From positions 1 through 36,886 of the forward strand of contig JAITPN010000020.1 in assembly GCA_031289415.1 (NCBI GenBank): a DNA stretch of 36,886 nucleotides. Reading direction: 5' to 3'. This document shows positions 8,645 through 17,645 of this stretch, one piece after another; position 1 is the first letter of the stretch; every line of letters starts with the position of its first letter. The DNA is from Prevotellaceae bacterium. Its GTDB lineage: Bacteria > Bacteroidota > Bacteroidia > Bacteroidales > UBA932. Below the pieces are notes generated by a model, which saw nothing but the letters and a program-made list of their open reading frames with translations, was not told where the DNA came from and did not search any database. A program made the translations under genes and the position numbers.

Positions 8645-10288
8645 TTATCTATCAATATCAGGTACTACATAATCCAACGTTCCGCCGATAGCAATCAGGT
8701 CGGCGATTTTGCCGTCGCGCGACAGCATATCAACCACATCCACTAACGGCAGGCATGGCGAACGGAATTTCATGCGATACGGATTTTTATCGCCGCGACT
8801 TTCAATATACACGCCAAATTCGCCGCGACTTGCTTCTACGCTTTTGAAGAAACAACCTTCGGGCAGTTTAATAACCGGCTTTGTTTTTACCGCATAATCG
8901 CCTTCGGGAATGTTGTCCACCAACTGCTCCAAAATGTGCAGCGATTGTTCTATTTCGTCAATACGCACTAAATAGCGGGCAAAAGAATCGCCTTCGGTGC
9001 GTACCGCTTCTTTAAATTCTACTTTATCATAAGCGGCATAGGGCTTGCGTTTGCGTGTGTCGCATGCCCAGCCCGACGCGCGCCCCGAAGGACCTGTAAC
9101 GCCGTAAGAAATTGCCGTAGCTGTGTCGAGTACGCCGATGCCTTTCATGCGTTGCTGTGCAATCACATTGCCGGTAAACACATCGCGGTATTCTTTCAAC
9201 ATGGGCGGAAGATAGGTAAGAAATTCTTTAATCCGCGATACCAAATTGGGGTGAATGTCGGCTGATACGCCGCCAATCACGTTGTAGTTTTGTATCAAAC
9301 GTCCGCCGGTGGTTTCTTCCATCATGTTCAACACTTTTTCGCGGTCGCGGAAACCGTAGAAAAACGCAGTCAATGCGCCTAAGTCCATACACAGGCACGA
9401 CCAGAACAGCAAGTGCGACGAAAGACGTTGCAATTCGTCCATAATGGTGCGAATATATTTCACGCGGTCGGGAATTTCCAGTCCCAACGCTTCTTCAATG
9501 CACATACACAGCGCATGGCGGTTTTGATGCGATCCAAGATAATCAAGACGGTCGGTGTAGCCTAATGTTTGCGGGTAGGTTAGTTTTTCGCATAATTTTT
9601 CGATGCCTCGGTGAATATAGCCGCAATTTACATCCACCTTTTTCACCGTTTCGCCTTCGAGCGACACGCGGAAATGCAGCACGCCATGTGTAGCAGGGTG
9701 TTGGGGTCCTACGTTTACGACATATTCTTCGCTTTCGAAAACGGTGCGTTCACGAGCGGCAATAGCGCCGTCGGGCAATGCTTCATAGGTTAATGTGGTG
9801 TCGCGTATGTCTTCGTTCTCTGTCGGCACGGGATTGAGGGCTTCGCCGGCGTCGTAATCCTTGCGTAGCGGATAGCCTACCCAGTCGTTGCGCAGGAACA
9901 GGCGGCGCATATCGGGATGACCGGTAAAACGGATGCCGAAAAAATCAAACACTTCGCGTTCGTTTATCCGCGCCGTATCCCAAATGTCCGACACTGACGG
10001 AATATAGGGGTTTTCGCGGTCGGCAGTTACGGTTTTTACATATATCTGATGCAGATGCGTCGTAGATTCCAACAATATTACCACGCCCAGCGAATCGCCG
10101 AAATCCATGCCTGTCATGCAAAGCAGATAGTTGAATTGCAGGTCGGCGTCGTTGCGTAATTGTTGAGCCAACTGTTTGTATTCGCTTGCCGCTACCGTTA
10201 CGGTAGGTATGGCTGCTTCGTCAAACGCGGCAGCCGGTACAAGCGATGTTATTTTTTCTTTTAAAGCTATCATAAAATTCTTATTCAA
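8645..10288 (-). CDS. nuoCD: NADH-quinone oxidoreductase subunits C and D, fused
   Basis: A 547-residue fusion of the two peripheral-arm subunits. NuoC-like sequence occupies about residues 1-165 (NEREVFDFFGIRFTGHPDMRRL is the diagnostic segment). NuoD-like sequence runs from about 185 (YVVNVGPQHPATHGVLHF), through RGIEKLCE and the quinone-site region, to the C-terminal end DYVVPDIDR. The fusion is normal for this phylum and for enterobacteria. A 129-base gap separates it from nuoB upstream. Confidence 0.96.
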   Translation of the reverse strand: MNKNFMIALKEKITSLVPAAAFDEAAIPTVTVAASEYKQLAQQLRNDADLQFNYLLCMTGMDFGDSLGVVILLESTTHLHQIYVKTVTADRENPYIPSVSDIWDTARINEREVFDFFGIRFTGHPDMRRLFLRNDWVGYPLRKDYDAGEALNPVPTENEDIRDTTLTYEALPDGAIAARERTVFESEEYVVNVGPQHPATHGVLHFRVSLEGETVKKVDVNCGYIHRGIEKLCEKLTYPQTLGYTDRLDYLGSHQNRHALCMCIEEALGLEIPDRVKYIRTIMDELQRLSSHLLFWSCLCMDLGALTAFFYGFRDREKVLNMMEETTGGRLIQNYNVIGGVSADIHPNLVSRIKEFLTYLPPMLKEYRDVFTGNVIAQQRMKGIGVLDTATAISYGVTGPSGRASGWACDTRKRKPYAAYDKVEFKEAVRTEGDSFARYLVRIDEIEQSLHILEQLVDNIPEGDYAVKTKPVIKLPEGCFFKSVEASRGEFGVYIESRGDKNPYRMKFRSPCLPLVDVVDMLSRDGKIADLIAIGGTLDYVVPDIDR

Positions 10289-10417
10289 ATACTTTAAATA
10301 ATTAATTAATGCGGCGAACTATCCGTAAGTTCATGTATATTCTTTTCATATAGGCTATTTTCTATTGTTTTTCTTTTGTTTATATAGTTAGGATAATAGT
10401 AGCTCTATTTATATAAT

Positions 10418-10996
10418 TTAGTCTATGACCTGCGTAATTTCCGGTTTCTTCTCTTTCCTGTTCACGCCGCCGAAAAACTTTTCGACTTTCACTTTCCGCT
10501 GTAATTGCATCAGCGCATACAACAACGCTTCGGGGCGCGGCGGACAACCGGGCATATAGACATCTACAGGAATAATCGTATCTACGCCGTTTACTACATG
10601 GTACGAATCTTTGAACGGACCACCCGAAATAGCGCATGCGCCCATGGCAATCACATACTTTGGTTCTGCCATTTGGTCGTAAAGACGCTTGAGAACCGGC
10701 GCCATTTTGTGAACAATAGTACCGGCAACCATAATAAAATCGGACTGACGCGGGCTGGCGCGCGTTACTTCAAACCCAAATCGGGAAAAGTCATAGCGGG
10801 CAGCGCCTACAGCCATATATTCAATACCGCAGCAACTTGTGGCAAATGTTAGGGGCCACAACGAATTAGAGCGTCCCCAATCAATCAGTTTATCAAGGCT
10901 GCCCATGATAATATTAGTGCCTGAGGCGCGAAGTTGTTCCAAGGCTTCGTTATCCTTGAAATCTTCGTATTTCATTGATTTTATTTTTACTTCCAT
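10418..10996 (-). CDS. nuoB: NADH-quinone oxidoreductase subunit B
   Basis: NuoB holds the terminal iron-sulfur cluster N2 that reduces quinone. All four cluster cysteines are visible: the CC pair in [10 protein letters not shown], the Cys of [11 protein letters not shown] and the Cys of [15 protein letters not shown] place the start at 10996 (192 residues). This ATG overlaps the nuoA stop by 10 bases and has GGAG seven bases upstream. An in-frame ATG at 11017 would lengthen it by seven residues, and one at 10975 would shorten it by seven; neither has a visible Shine-Dalgarno. Confidence 0.95.
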   Translation of the reverse strand: MEVKIKSMKYEDFKDNEALEQLRASGTNIIMGSLDKLIDWGRSNSLWPLTFATSCCGIEYMAVGAARYDFSRFGFEVTRASPRQSDFIMVAGTIVHKMAPVLKRLYDQMAEPKYVIAMGACAISGGPFKDSYHVVNGVDTIIPVDVYMPGCPPRPEALLYALMQLQRKVKVEKFFGGVNRKEKKPEITQVID

Positions 10997-11337
10997 TCTA
11001 AAGCTCCTTTTTTCCATGCGTAAGCCAATCCGAGTACCAGTACTACAAAAAAGAATGTTACGGTAAGCAAACCGTCAACCCCCATGGTGCGTAGCGAAAC
11101 AGCCCACGGAAAGAGGAACACGGTTTCCACATCGAACATCAAAAACAAAATGGCAAATAAATAGTAGCCTGCACGGAACTGCATCCACGAACTGCCGCGT
11201 GTAGGAATACCGCACTCGTATGCTTCGCCTTTTTGTTTATTGTAGGAACGCGGTGAAATAAGGCGTGCAATAAGCATCGCCGCTACCACCAACGCTATTG
11301 CCGTAAGCAATACAACCAAAAATAACGATAGATTCAT
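10987..11337 (-). CDS. nuoA: NADH-quinone oxidoreductase subunit A
   Basis: NuoA is a small three-helix membrane subunit of complex I and the first gene of the cluster. The 116-residue protein shows the loop with [39 protein letters not shown], diagnostic of the family. Its end overlaps the nuoB start. A promoter match lies just upstream (11365-11397), so the whole eight-gene cluster is probably read from here. Confidence 0.97.
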   Translation of the reverse strand: MNLSLFLVVLLTAIALVVAAMLIARLISPRSYNKQKGEAYECGIPTRGSSWMQFRAGYYLFAILFLMFDVETVFLFPWAVSLRTMGVDGLLTVTFFFVVLVLGLAYAWKKGALEWK

Positions 11338-11364
11338 AATATTTATAAATAAGTATTAAGCGCG

Positions 11365-11397
11365 CAAAGATAGTATTTTTTTTCGCACATTCACAAA
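11365..11397 (-). promoter_or_regulatory. Promoter of the nuo operon
   Basis: On the minus strand TTTG (11394-11397), 21 bases, then TATCTTTG (11365-11372), matching the Bacteroidota -33/-7 consensus. Predicted start near 11358, about 20 bases before the nuoA ATG. Confidence 0.65.
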
Positions 11398-11464
11398 TGT
11401 AAAATATTATTTCCCTATTTATCAATGATTTAAAAAAAAATTACAATTTGTAACATTCTTTTGT

Positions 11465-11495
11465 TTTGTTATTTCAAAAAAATATCATACCTTTG
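11465..11495 (+). promoter_or_regulatory. Promoter of the exbB-tonB operon
   Basis: TTTG (11465-11468), 19 bases, TACCTTTG (11488-11495): a full Bacteroidota -33/-7 match. Predicted start near 11502, about 47 bases before the ExbB ATG. It is divergent from the nuo promoter, with about 70 bases between the two. Confidence 0.7.
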
Positions 11496-11548
11496 TTCTC
11501 ATAATTTAATAATGATAACTAACTTAAATATTAATTAATTAAAACATT

Positions 11549-12364
11549 ATGGCAAAAACTGAAAAAAAATCAGTCCGGAAAGTTAGGACAATAGGCATTT
11601 CTGCTTTCCCCGTTATTCTTCTATGTGCAGTTGCCGCTGTGGCAATTTTCAAATTGGTGTACGGTGATTCGTCGCACTTTGTTAATGGCGACCCGAACAA
11701 TCATCCTTTGCAGGGCGATTTGCTGGGTACTATTTACAAAGGAGGCGTGATTGTGCCGGTAATTCAAACTTTGTTGCTCACTGTATTGGCATTGAGCGTT
11801 GAACGTGCTTTTGCATTGAACAAGGCAAAAGGCAAAAAGCAATTACAAAAATTTGTAATTGCTGTAAAAAGCGCGCTTGACAAAAACGATGTAGCCGCCG
11901 CCGATGCGTTGTGCGACGCACAGCAAGGCAGTGTGGCGAATGTAGTAAAAAGTTCATTGAGAACCTACTCTGAAGTAAGTGCGAATACGCAACTCACCAA
12001 AGAAGAACGTCAATTGGCGCTCCGCAAAGATTTGGAAGAAGCTACGATGCTTGAACTTCCCTCGTTGGGGCAAAATCTGCCGGTAATTGCTACCATCACC
12101 ACGTTGGGTACATTGATGGGACTGCTCGGAACGGTTATCGGGATGATTAAGTCATTTGCCGCGTTGGCTGGTGCAGGCGGAACAGACTCCATCGCATTGT
12201 CAACAGGTATTTCCGAAGCTTTGGTGAACACGGCTTTCGGTATCGCCACCGGTGCGGCTGCGGTAATTTCCTACAACTACTTTACGACAAAAATTGACGG
12301 CATTACCCATAGTATTGATGAAATAGGCGCTTTCTTGGTGCAAACTTTTTCGGGTAACAAATAG
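11549..12364 (+). CDS. exbB: MotA/TolQ/ExbB proton channel family protein
   Basis: ExbB forms the pentameric inner-membrane channel that uses the proton gradient to energise TonB-dependent outer-membrane receptors. The 271-residue protein has an N-terminal helix (about 17-38), a second near 70-90, a long cytoplasmic part, and the two conserved helices of the family (ATITTLGTLMGLLGTVIGMI about residue 180 and NTAFGIATGAAAVISYNYF near 230). It opens a plus-strand operon with two ExbD genes and TonB. TolQ/MotA roles are excluded mainly by this context. Confidence 0.93.
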   Translation: MAKTEKKSVRKVRTIGISAFPVILLCAVAAVAIFKLVYGDSSHFVNGDPNNHPLQGDLLGTIYKGGVIVPVIQTLLLTVLALSVERAFALNKAKGKKQLQKFVIAVKSALDKNDVAAADALCDAQQGSVANVVKSSLRTYSEVSANTQLTKEERQLALRKDLEEATMLELPSLGQNLPVIATITTLGTLMGLLGTVIGMIKSFAALAGAGGTDSIALSTGISEALVNTAFGIATGAAAVISYNYFTTKIDGITHSIDEIGAFLVQTFSGNK

Positions 12365-12396
12365 TAGTTGTTTAGTCGTTGAGGTGTTTTCCGTTA

Positions 12397-12415
12397 CCTT
12401 AATATATATTTAAGG
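12397..12415 (+). other. Hairpin between exbB and the first exbD
   Basis: CCTTAA (12397-12402) and TTAAGG (12410-12415) form a six-base-pair stem with a seven-base AT loop. It lies in the 108-base gap after exbB; all other gaps in this operon are 4-18 bases. No T-run follows, so it is more like an mRNA stabiliser or processing site than a terminator. Confidence 0.45.
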
Positions 12416-12472
12416 ACAGCGGTAATTTAAAAACAATTCAGTAACTATACCGTTCAACTAAAAATAACGATT

Positions 12473-13075
12473 ATGAGTAAAAAAATACAAAAGAAGTCCA
12501 CTTTTATTGACATGACTGCCATGAGCGACGTGACAGTATTGTTGTTGACTTTCTTTATGTTGACCGCCACGTTTGTGCAGAAAGAACCTGTACAGGTTAA
12601 TCCCCCGCAATCCGTGTCGGAAATCAAGATACCGGAAACCAACATCGTATCGGTATTGGTAGAGCCTAACGGAAAGGTTTACATGTCGTTAGACAAACAA
12701 CCCGACCGTGCAGCGGTGCTTCAAAAAATGGGCGAACAATATAATGTGCAATTCACTGACGAACAAGTGAAAAAGTTTAGTTTGCTCTCCTCTTTCGGCG
12801 TGCCTATGCAGGTGATGAGCCAATTCTTGAACCTCTCTACTGAGGAGCAGGATAAGCAAATCATAAATTTAGGTATTCCGTGCGACAGCACCAACAACCA
12901 ATTTCGCGACTGGATGCGCTATTCGAAAGAAGTGAATAGAGATTTGGTGATTGCTATCAAAGCCGATAACAACACGCCTTATCCATTAGTAAAAGACATC
13001 ATGGAAACTCTTCAGGACTTGAAGGAGTATCGGTATAACCTGATTACTTCTTTGAAAAGTATGCCTGAAATTTAA
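12473..13075 (+). CDS. exbD: ExbD/TolR family biopolymer transport protein (first copy)
   Basis: ExbD is the single-span partner of ExbB; its membrane Asp carries protons. The 200-residue protein has the family N-terminus FIDMTAMSDVTVLLLTFFMLTATF (about 11-34), with the Asp at the start of the membrane helix, then a periplasmic domain. The middle (about residues 70-150) holds an insert not seen in the short E. coli-type ExbD, as is usual in Bacteroidota. It is followed 14 bases later by a second ExbD. Confidence 0.92.
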   Translation: MSKKIQKKSTFIDMTAMSDVTVLLLTFFMLTATFVQKEPVQVNPPQSVSEIKIPETNIVSVLVEPNGKVYMSLDKQPDRAAVLQKMGEQYNVQFTDEQVKKFSLLSSFGVPMQVMSQFLNLSTEEQDKQIINLGIPCDSTNNQFRDWMRYSKEVNRDLVIAIKADNNTPYPLVKDIMETLQDLKEYRYNLITSLKSMPEI

Positions 13076-13089
13076 AAAGCAGAACAACT

Positions 13090-13746
13090 ATGGCAGAAAT
13101 ACAGGAAAAAGATTCGGGAGGAAAAGGCAAGCAGAAAAAATTCAATGTCCGTGTGGACTTTACGCCTATGGTGGACATGAATATGTTGCTTATTACTTTC
13201 TTCATGCTTTGTACGACGATGAGCAAGCCGCAAACTATGGAGATTGCGATGCCGCGAAAAGACGTAAATAAGGACGAAGTTACGGATATTAAACATTCGC
13301 GAGCCGTGACAGTATTGTTGGGACGAAACGACAAAGTGTATTACTATACAGGACGTCTTGAAAAAACAGACTATGACAAACTCGATAAATTGGTAGAAAC
13401 CAACTTTTCGGGCGACGAAAAAAGTTTGCGTACTTTGCTGTTGGGACGAAATACCGAAGTGGTACAGCAAATGAAAGAGCTGAAAGCAAAAAAAGAAAAT
13501 CTCGAAATTGCGGACAGTACGTTCACAAAGCAATCTATTGAAATCAAGAAAAATAAAGAATCCCCTATTGTGATGATTAAGGCGTCGGAATTTGCCACTT
13601 ATAAAAATTTGGTAGATGCGCTGGACGAGATGAACATCTGCAATATCGGGACGTATGCAATTGAAGATATTACGTCCGGTGATTTACGGTTGCTCAACAA
13701 CGTGGACCCCGGCGCAGGATACGAAGTAATACCACAAAAAAAGTAA
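13090..13746 (+). CDS. exbD: ExbD/TolR family biopolymer transport protein (second copy)
   Basis: A second ExbD of 218 residues with a soluble lysine-rich N-terminus and the membrane segment FTPMVDMNMLLITFFMLCTTM (about 22-42), including the conserved Asp. It differs strongly from the first copy outside this segment, so the pair may assemble as a heteromer. It lies 14 bases after the first copy and 4 bases before tonB. Paired divergent ExbD genes are common in Bacteroidota. Confidence 0.92.
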   Translation: MAEIQEKDSGGKGKQKKFNVRVDFTPMVDMNMLLITFFMLCTTMSKPQTMEIAMPRKDVNKDEVTDIKHSRAVTVLLGRNDKVYYYTGRLEKTDYDKLDKLVETNFSGDEKSLRTLLLGRNTEVVQQMKELKAKKENLEIADSTFTKQSIEIKKNKESPIVMIKASEFATYKNLVDALDEMNICNIGTYAIEDITSGDLRLLNNVDPGAGYEVIPQKK

Positions 13747-13750
13747 GCGT

Positions 13751-14575
13751 ATGGGAAAAGAAATTAAAATAACAGGAAATGAATGGATTTCCCTTGTATT
13801 TGCAGGGAAAAACAAAGCGTACGGCGCGTATGCCATTCGTAAAAATACAACCAAACGCCACTTGATTGCTTATGCGGTAATTGTTTGTCTGGCTATAGTC
13901 CTGATTTTTCTTCCGAGACTTATGGAATGGATGATTCCGGAAAGAGCGGACGATGTTAATCAGACGGTAACCGAACTCTCGAATATCCAATTGGACGTAC
14001 CCGAAGAAAACATTACAAGACAATTTGAAGCTCCTCCTCCTCCTCCTTTGAAAAGTACCGTAAAATTTACGACCATGGAGATAAAGGACGACAAAGATGT
14101 TGCCGAAGAAGAAGTGAAAACGATGGAAGAACTCACGATAGCCAAAGAACAAATTTCGGTAGCTGACGTGCAGGGGACAGATGAAGAAGAAGGAGAGGAT
14201 ATTGCCAATTTGAGAGAACACAAAGTGGTGATGGAAGCCAAAGAAGAAGAAGTATTCGATAATGCAGCCGTAGAACAACAAGCTTCTTTCCCCGGAGGCG
14301 AAGCCGAGTTAATGAAATGGCTTGGTAAAAACTTGGACTACCCTGATCTTGCTATAGAAATGGGATTATCGGGTCGTATAACGGTGCAGTTTGAGGTAAG
14401 TAAAGAAGGTAAGATACGGAATATTAAAATACTGAAAGGTGTAGATAAAGTGTTGGACGACGCCGCCAAAAGAACCATCGAAAAGATGCCTCAATGGATT
14501 CCTGCAAGGCAAGGCGGGCGGGCTGTGCCTGTGAAATATATTTTGCCTGTGGTGTATAGGTTCGAACAACGATAA
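13751..14575 (+). CDS. tonB: Energy transducer TonB
   Basis: TonB spans the inner membrane and the periplasm and pulls on the plug of outer-membrane receptors. In this 274-residue protein the N-terminus has the Bacteroidota motif NKAYGAYAIRK (about residues 20-30), then a membrane helix (about 37-57), a five-proline run (APPPPPLKS, near 95), an acidic linker rich in Glu and Asp, and the TonB C-terminal domain (about 180-274; FPGGEAELMKWLGKNLDYP through PVVYRFEQR). The acidic linker replaces the Pro-Lys linker of enterobacterial TonB. Confidence 0.94.
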   Translation: MGKEIKITGNEWISLVFAGKNKAYGAYAIRKNTTKRHLIAYAVIVCLAIVLIFLPRLMEWMIPERADDVNQTVTELSNIQLDVPEENITRQFEAPPPPPLKSTVKFTTMEIKDDKDVAEEEVKTMEELTIAKEQISVADVQGTDEEEGEDIANLREHKVVMEAKEEEVFDNAAVEQQASFPGGEAELMKWLGKNLDYPDLAIEMGLSGRITVQFEVSKEGKIRNIKILKGVDKVLDDAAKRTIEKMPQWIPARQGGRAVPVKYILPVVYRFEQR

Positions 14576-14579
14576 AAAT

Positions 14580-15524
14580 ATGGCGCTACGGTTTCATCAA
14601 ATAAGTTGTCTTTTGATTTGTTTGCTTTTGGTGGCATGCCGTGGAAAAAAAAATGCACCCACCGACACGCTGTTTAGCGGTTTGATTACCATTGCGGCTG
14701 ACGAAACGCTGAAGCCGATAGTGCAAGAAGAATTAGACGTCTTTGAAGCGCAATATACGTTGGCAAATATTATTCCGCGCTACACCAATGAGGTCGAAGC
14801 CATCAATCTGCTGTTGCGCGACAGTGTGCGATTCGCAGTAATGACGCGCCCGCTGAGCGAAGCGGAACTTAGGTCGTTTCACAGCCGCAAATTTGAGCCG
14901 AAATCCATTAAAATTGCTACCGACGGCATTGCGTTGATTGTACACAAAACCAACCCCGACTCTATCATGAGCGTGGGCGGATTACGAAAAATATTTTCGG
15001 GAAAAGTATTGAAATGGAACGAACTGTTTCCTAAAGCATCTTCGCGCCCTATTTATATTGCGTATGACAATCAAAGTTCAAGCACTGTGCGCTATGTGCG
15101 CGATTCGATATGCTTCGGCGATTCGCTGTCGCACCAATCGTTTGCGGCAGGCAGCAACCGCGAAGTGATTGACTACGTGGCTCGAACGCCCAATGCGCTT
15201 GGCGTTATCGGCGTAAATTGGATAAGCGAAGCGCAGGATTCGTTGATTCGCGCATTTTCGGAAAGCATTCAGGTGGTGCTTGTAAGCCGTAGCGACAATC
15301 CGACGTACGGCAACAGTTTCCAGCCTTACCAGTATTATTTATATTCGGGCGAGTATCCGTTCACCCGCAGCATTTACATTAACCTTAATGACCCGCGCAG
15401 CGGATTGCCGTCGGGGTTAACAAGTTTTATTACCTCGGCACGAGGGCAGCGCATTATTTTGAAAGCGGGATTATTGCCTGCTACTATGCCTGTAAATGTA
15501 GTACACATAAGAGATGAAATTTAA
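14580..15524 (+). CDS. PstS-like phosphate/oxyanion-binding lipoprotein
   Basis: This 314-residue protein has a lipoprotein signal (lipobox LVAC, Cys about 20) and a periplasmic-binding-protein fold like PstS: LFSGLITIAADETLKPI at the start of lobe 1 and GLRKIFSGKVLKWNELFP, the typical PstS-like hinge segment. The family binds phosphate or similar oxyanions. No pstC, pstA or pstB transporter genes are nearby; it lies 4 bases after tonB and is followed by a TPR protein. Its role may therefore be sensing or support of the Ton complex rather than phosphate uptake; this is inference. Confidence 0.8.
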   Translation: MALRFHQISCLLICLLLVACRGKKNAPTDTLFSGLITIAADETLKPIVQEELDVFEAQYTLANIIPRYTNEVEAINLLLRDSVRFAVMTRPLSEAELRSFHSRKFEPKSIKIATDGIALIVHKTNPDSIMSVGGLRKIFSGKVLKWNELFPKASSRPIYIAYDNQSSSTVRYVRDSICFGDSLSHQSFAAGSNREVIDYVARTPNALGVIGVNWISEAQDSLIRAFSESIQVVLVSRSDNPTYGNSFQPYQYYLYSGEYPFTRSIYINLNDPRSGLPSGLTSFITSARGQRIILKAGLLPATMPVNVVHIRDEI

Positions 15525-15542
15525 TTTAAAAATTTTAATAAT

Positions 15543-17216
15543 ATGAAGACGTTTAAAATAGTTAGCGTAGCCTGCTTTATGTCGGCAAGCATTGGGTGTT
15601 TGGCAGAAAAAAACACAGGGATTAATTTATATGAATCAGGTATGTATGGCGCTGCAAAGGTGTATTTTCAGAAACATCTGAACCTCGCGGCAACGCCTCA
15701 GGAAAAAGCAGAAGCGTATTATTATTTGGGTGAAAGTTATTTGAAAATAAACCTGCCCGACTCGGCGCGGTTTTCTTACACGCAGGGAGCCGAAGCCTTG
15801 CCCGATAGTCCGTTTAACAAAATCGGATTGGAAAAAATCAAAATGAAAGAACAAGGCGCGCTTTCAAAAGAACAGTATAAAGTGCAGGACGGTCTTTTTA
15901 AAGAAATCCTCAAAGTGGATAAGAAAAATGTCCGCTTGCCGCTTGCCGTAGCTGAAGCCTATCTCTATGCGGGCGACACCGTTCGTGCGTTGGAGTATAT
16001 TAAACAGGCAAAAAAAGCCGATTCGAAAAATGGGTTGCCTTACCTGCTGGAAGGCGATGTTTTATTAGCGAAAAAGAGTTATAACGAAGCAGGCAAAAAC
16101 TACGATATGGCTGTTTATTTTTCGCCCGATTTGATAGGCGCATACCTGCGGTTTGCTAAAATGTATATGCCGATTAATGACGAAATAGCACGAGAAAAAC
16201 TGGCAATAGCGAAAGACGTAAATCCTTCATTCAGCGGCGCTGACCGCTTGTTGGGCGAAATGTATGAAAAACAAGGTAAATATAACGATGCGGTGCAGGC
16301 TTACTCAAAATTCATTGATGAAGGAAATTTTGATGAAGACGATTTGTTGCGCTATGCAGGGCTTTTTTATTCCAACAATCAATATGATAAAATGATGCCC
16401 ATTGTGGAGTCAATACTCCGTACGCAACCCGACAATCGTGTGGCTAATCGTTTGCAGGCTTATGGTTTGGCAGAAATTGAGCCGGGTGAAAAAAGCATCA
16501 GCGCCATCAAAAAATTTGTGGAAAATACGCCCGAAGACAAACTGCTTGTTCAAGATTATTTGACTTACGCCAAACAATTATCGGCAAATAAATACTACAC
16601 GGAAACTGCCGAGATATATGAAAAAGTAATTGCCAAAGATAATACGAAAAAAGCATTGTATAAAGACATTGCCGAAGCCTATACCAAAGCGAAACAATGG
16701 GAACAGGCAACCTATTATTTTGAACTTTACTTGAATTATGTCGAAACGCCCGACCCGACCATTACGTTCCAGATAGGACGTAACTATTACAATATGGCTT
16801 CCGCTGATTCCGTAAAGTTGGCGGTATTGGCAAGCAAAGCCGATTCTACATTTGCATCGCTGGCTGCAATAGTGCCCGACAGTCATTTGGGATATTTTTG
16901 GCAAGCAAGAACCCAATCGTTATTAGACCCTTTAATTACGCAGGGATTGGCGCAGCCGCACTATGAAAAAGTAATTGAATTGGTCGTAGAACAGCCTGAT
17001 AAATACAAAAGCGTATTGTTGGAATGTTATAAATATCTTGGCTACTACTATTACGTCAAAGCTGCCGAAATTGTTAAGACCAACAATAATAAGGTTAACG
17101 AAGCGGCGCGCGTGGAATACCTGAAAGCGAAAGAGTATTTTTCAAAAGCATTGGAGCTGAATCCTGCCGATACGGATACGCTTGCAGAACTGGAAAAACT
17201 CAAGACCATAAAATAG
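15543..17216 (+). CDS. Secreted tetratricopeptide-repeat protein
   Basis: A 557-residue protein with a signal peptide (about residues 1-21) and many TPR-like helix pairs (for example AEAYYYLGESYLKINLPDSA near 57, YLLEGDVLLAKKSYNEAGKNYD, EMYEKQGKYNDAVQAYSKFI, and a last one around EYLKAKEYFSKALELNPAD). TPR domains mediate protein binding; no enzymatic motif is visible. It closes the exbB-exbD-exbD-tonB-pstS-like operon, 18 bases after the previous stop. A TPR protein in this place is a recurring arrangement in Bacteroidota; partner unknown. Confidence 0.85.
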   Translation: MKTFKIVSVACFMSASIGCLAEKNTGINLYESGMYGAAKVYFQKHLNLAATPQEKAEAYYYLGESYLKINLPDSARFSYTQGAEALPDSPFNKIGLEKIKMKEQGALSKEQYKVQDGLFKEILKVDKKNVRLPLAVAEAYLYAGDTVRALEYIKQAKKADSKNGLPYLLEGDVLLAKKSYNEAGKNYDMAVYFSPDLIGAYLRFAKMYMPINDEIAREKLAIAKDVNPSFSGADRLLGEMYEKQGKYNDAVQAYSKFIDEGNFDEDDLLRYAGLFYSNNQYDKMMPIVESILRTQPDNRVANRLQAYGLAEIEPGEKSISAIKKFVENTPEDKLLVQDYLTYAKQLSANKYYTETAEIYEKVIAKDNTKKALYKDIAEAYTKAKQWEQATYYFELYLNYVETPDPTITFQIGRNYYNMASADSVKLAVLASKADSTFASLAAIVPDSHLGYFWQARTQSLLDPLITQGLAQPHYEKVIELVVEQPDKYKSVLLECYKYLGYYYYVKAAEIVKTNNNKVNEAARVEYLKAKEYFSKALELNPADTDTLAELEKLKTIK

Positions 17217-17267
17217 CGGATAGTCTGCGTTTGCCGTTGATGGCTGTGAAAGTGAAACCCTACAAAT

Positions 17268-17597
17268 GTGATGAATGAGACCGCTTTGCTTGTCTGCGGC
17301 ATAGGTTTGTTTTTTGTGCTGTCAGGGTTGTTAGTGGGCAAATTCCCCATACTGATTGGATATAAAACAACTGAACAGGATAAGGAAAAAGTAAATATTG
17401 ACGGCTACACACGGATGATAAAAAGTACGTTTGTTTTTGGCGGTGTGTTTCTTATCCTTGTCAGCGTTGTGTTTAGTCTGTTCGGATTACATAGGTATCT
17501 TATTTACGTGTTGCTGGCAGTGTGTTTGCTTTTGCCTGCTTGTGTGCTGTATCGGTCGAAAAAAATAATTCTGCCGGAAAAACGGAAAGAGGAATGA
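17268..17597 (+). CDS. Small membrane protein, DUF3784-like
   Basis: A 109-residue protein with three hydrophobic segments (about 5-24, 50-72 and 74-92) and the segment GLLVGKFPILIGYKTTEQDKE, which I recognise from DUF3784-type membrane proteins. Function is unknown. It starts 51 bases after the TPR gene stop and may be cotranscribed with it. It converges on the permease gene; the 48-base gap between them has no obvious terminator. Confidence 0.65.
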   Translation: MMNETALLVCGIGLFFVLSGLLVGKFPILIGYKTTEQDKEKVNIDGYTRMIKSTFVFGGVFLILVSVVFSLFGLHRYLIYVLLAVCLLLPACVLYRSKKIILPEKRKEE

Positions 17598-17645
17598 AGG
17601 GTGTCTTCATCGCTATTCATCGACCGTAAAAGTTAAGCTAAATCG

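Noticed and set aside
13072-14281. Minus-strand frames (13072-13533, 13694-14281) opposite exbD and tonB
   Set aside because: Shadows of well-supported plus-strand genes; very Phe-rich composition typical of antisense reading of Lys/Glu-rich coding.
17598-17645. Terminator between the convergent DUF3784-like and permease genes
   Set aside because: No stem followed by a T-run could be found in the 48 bases.
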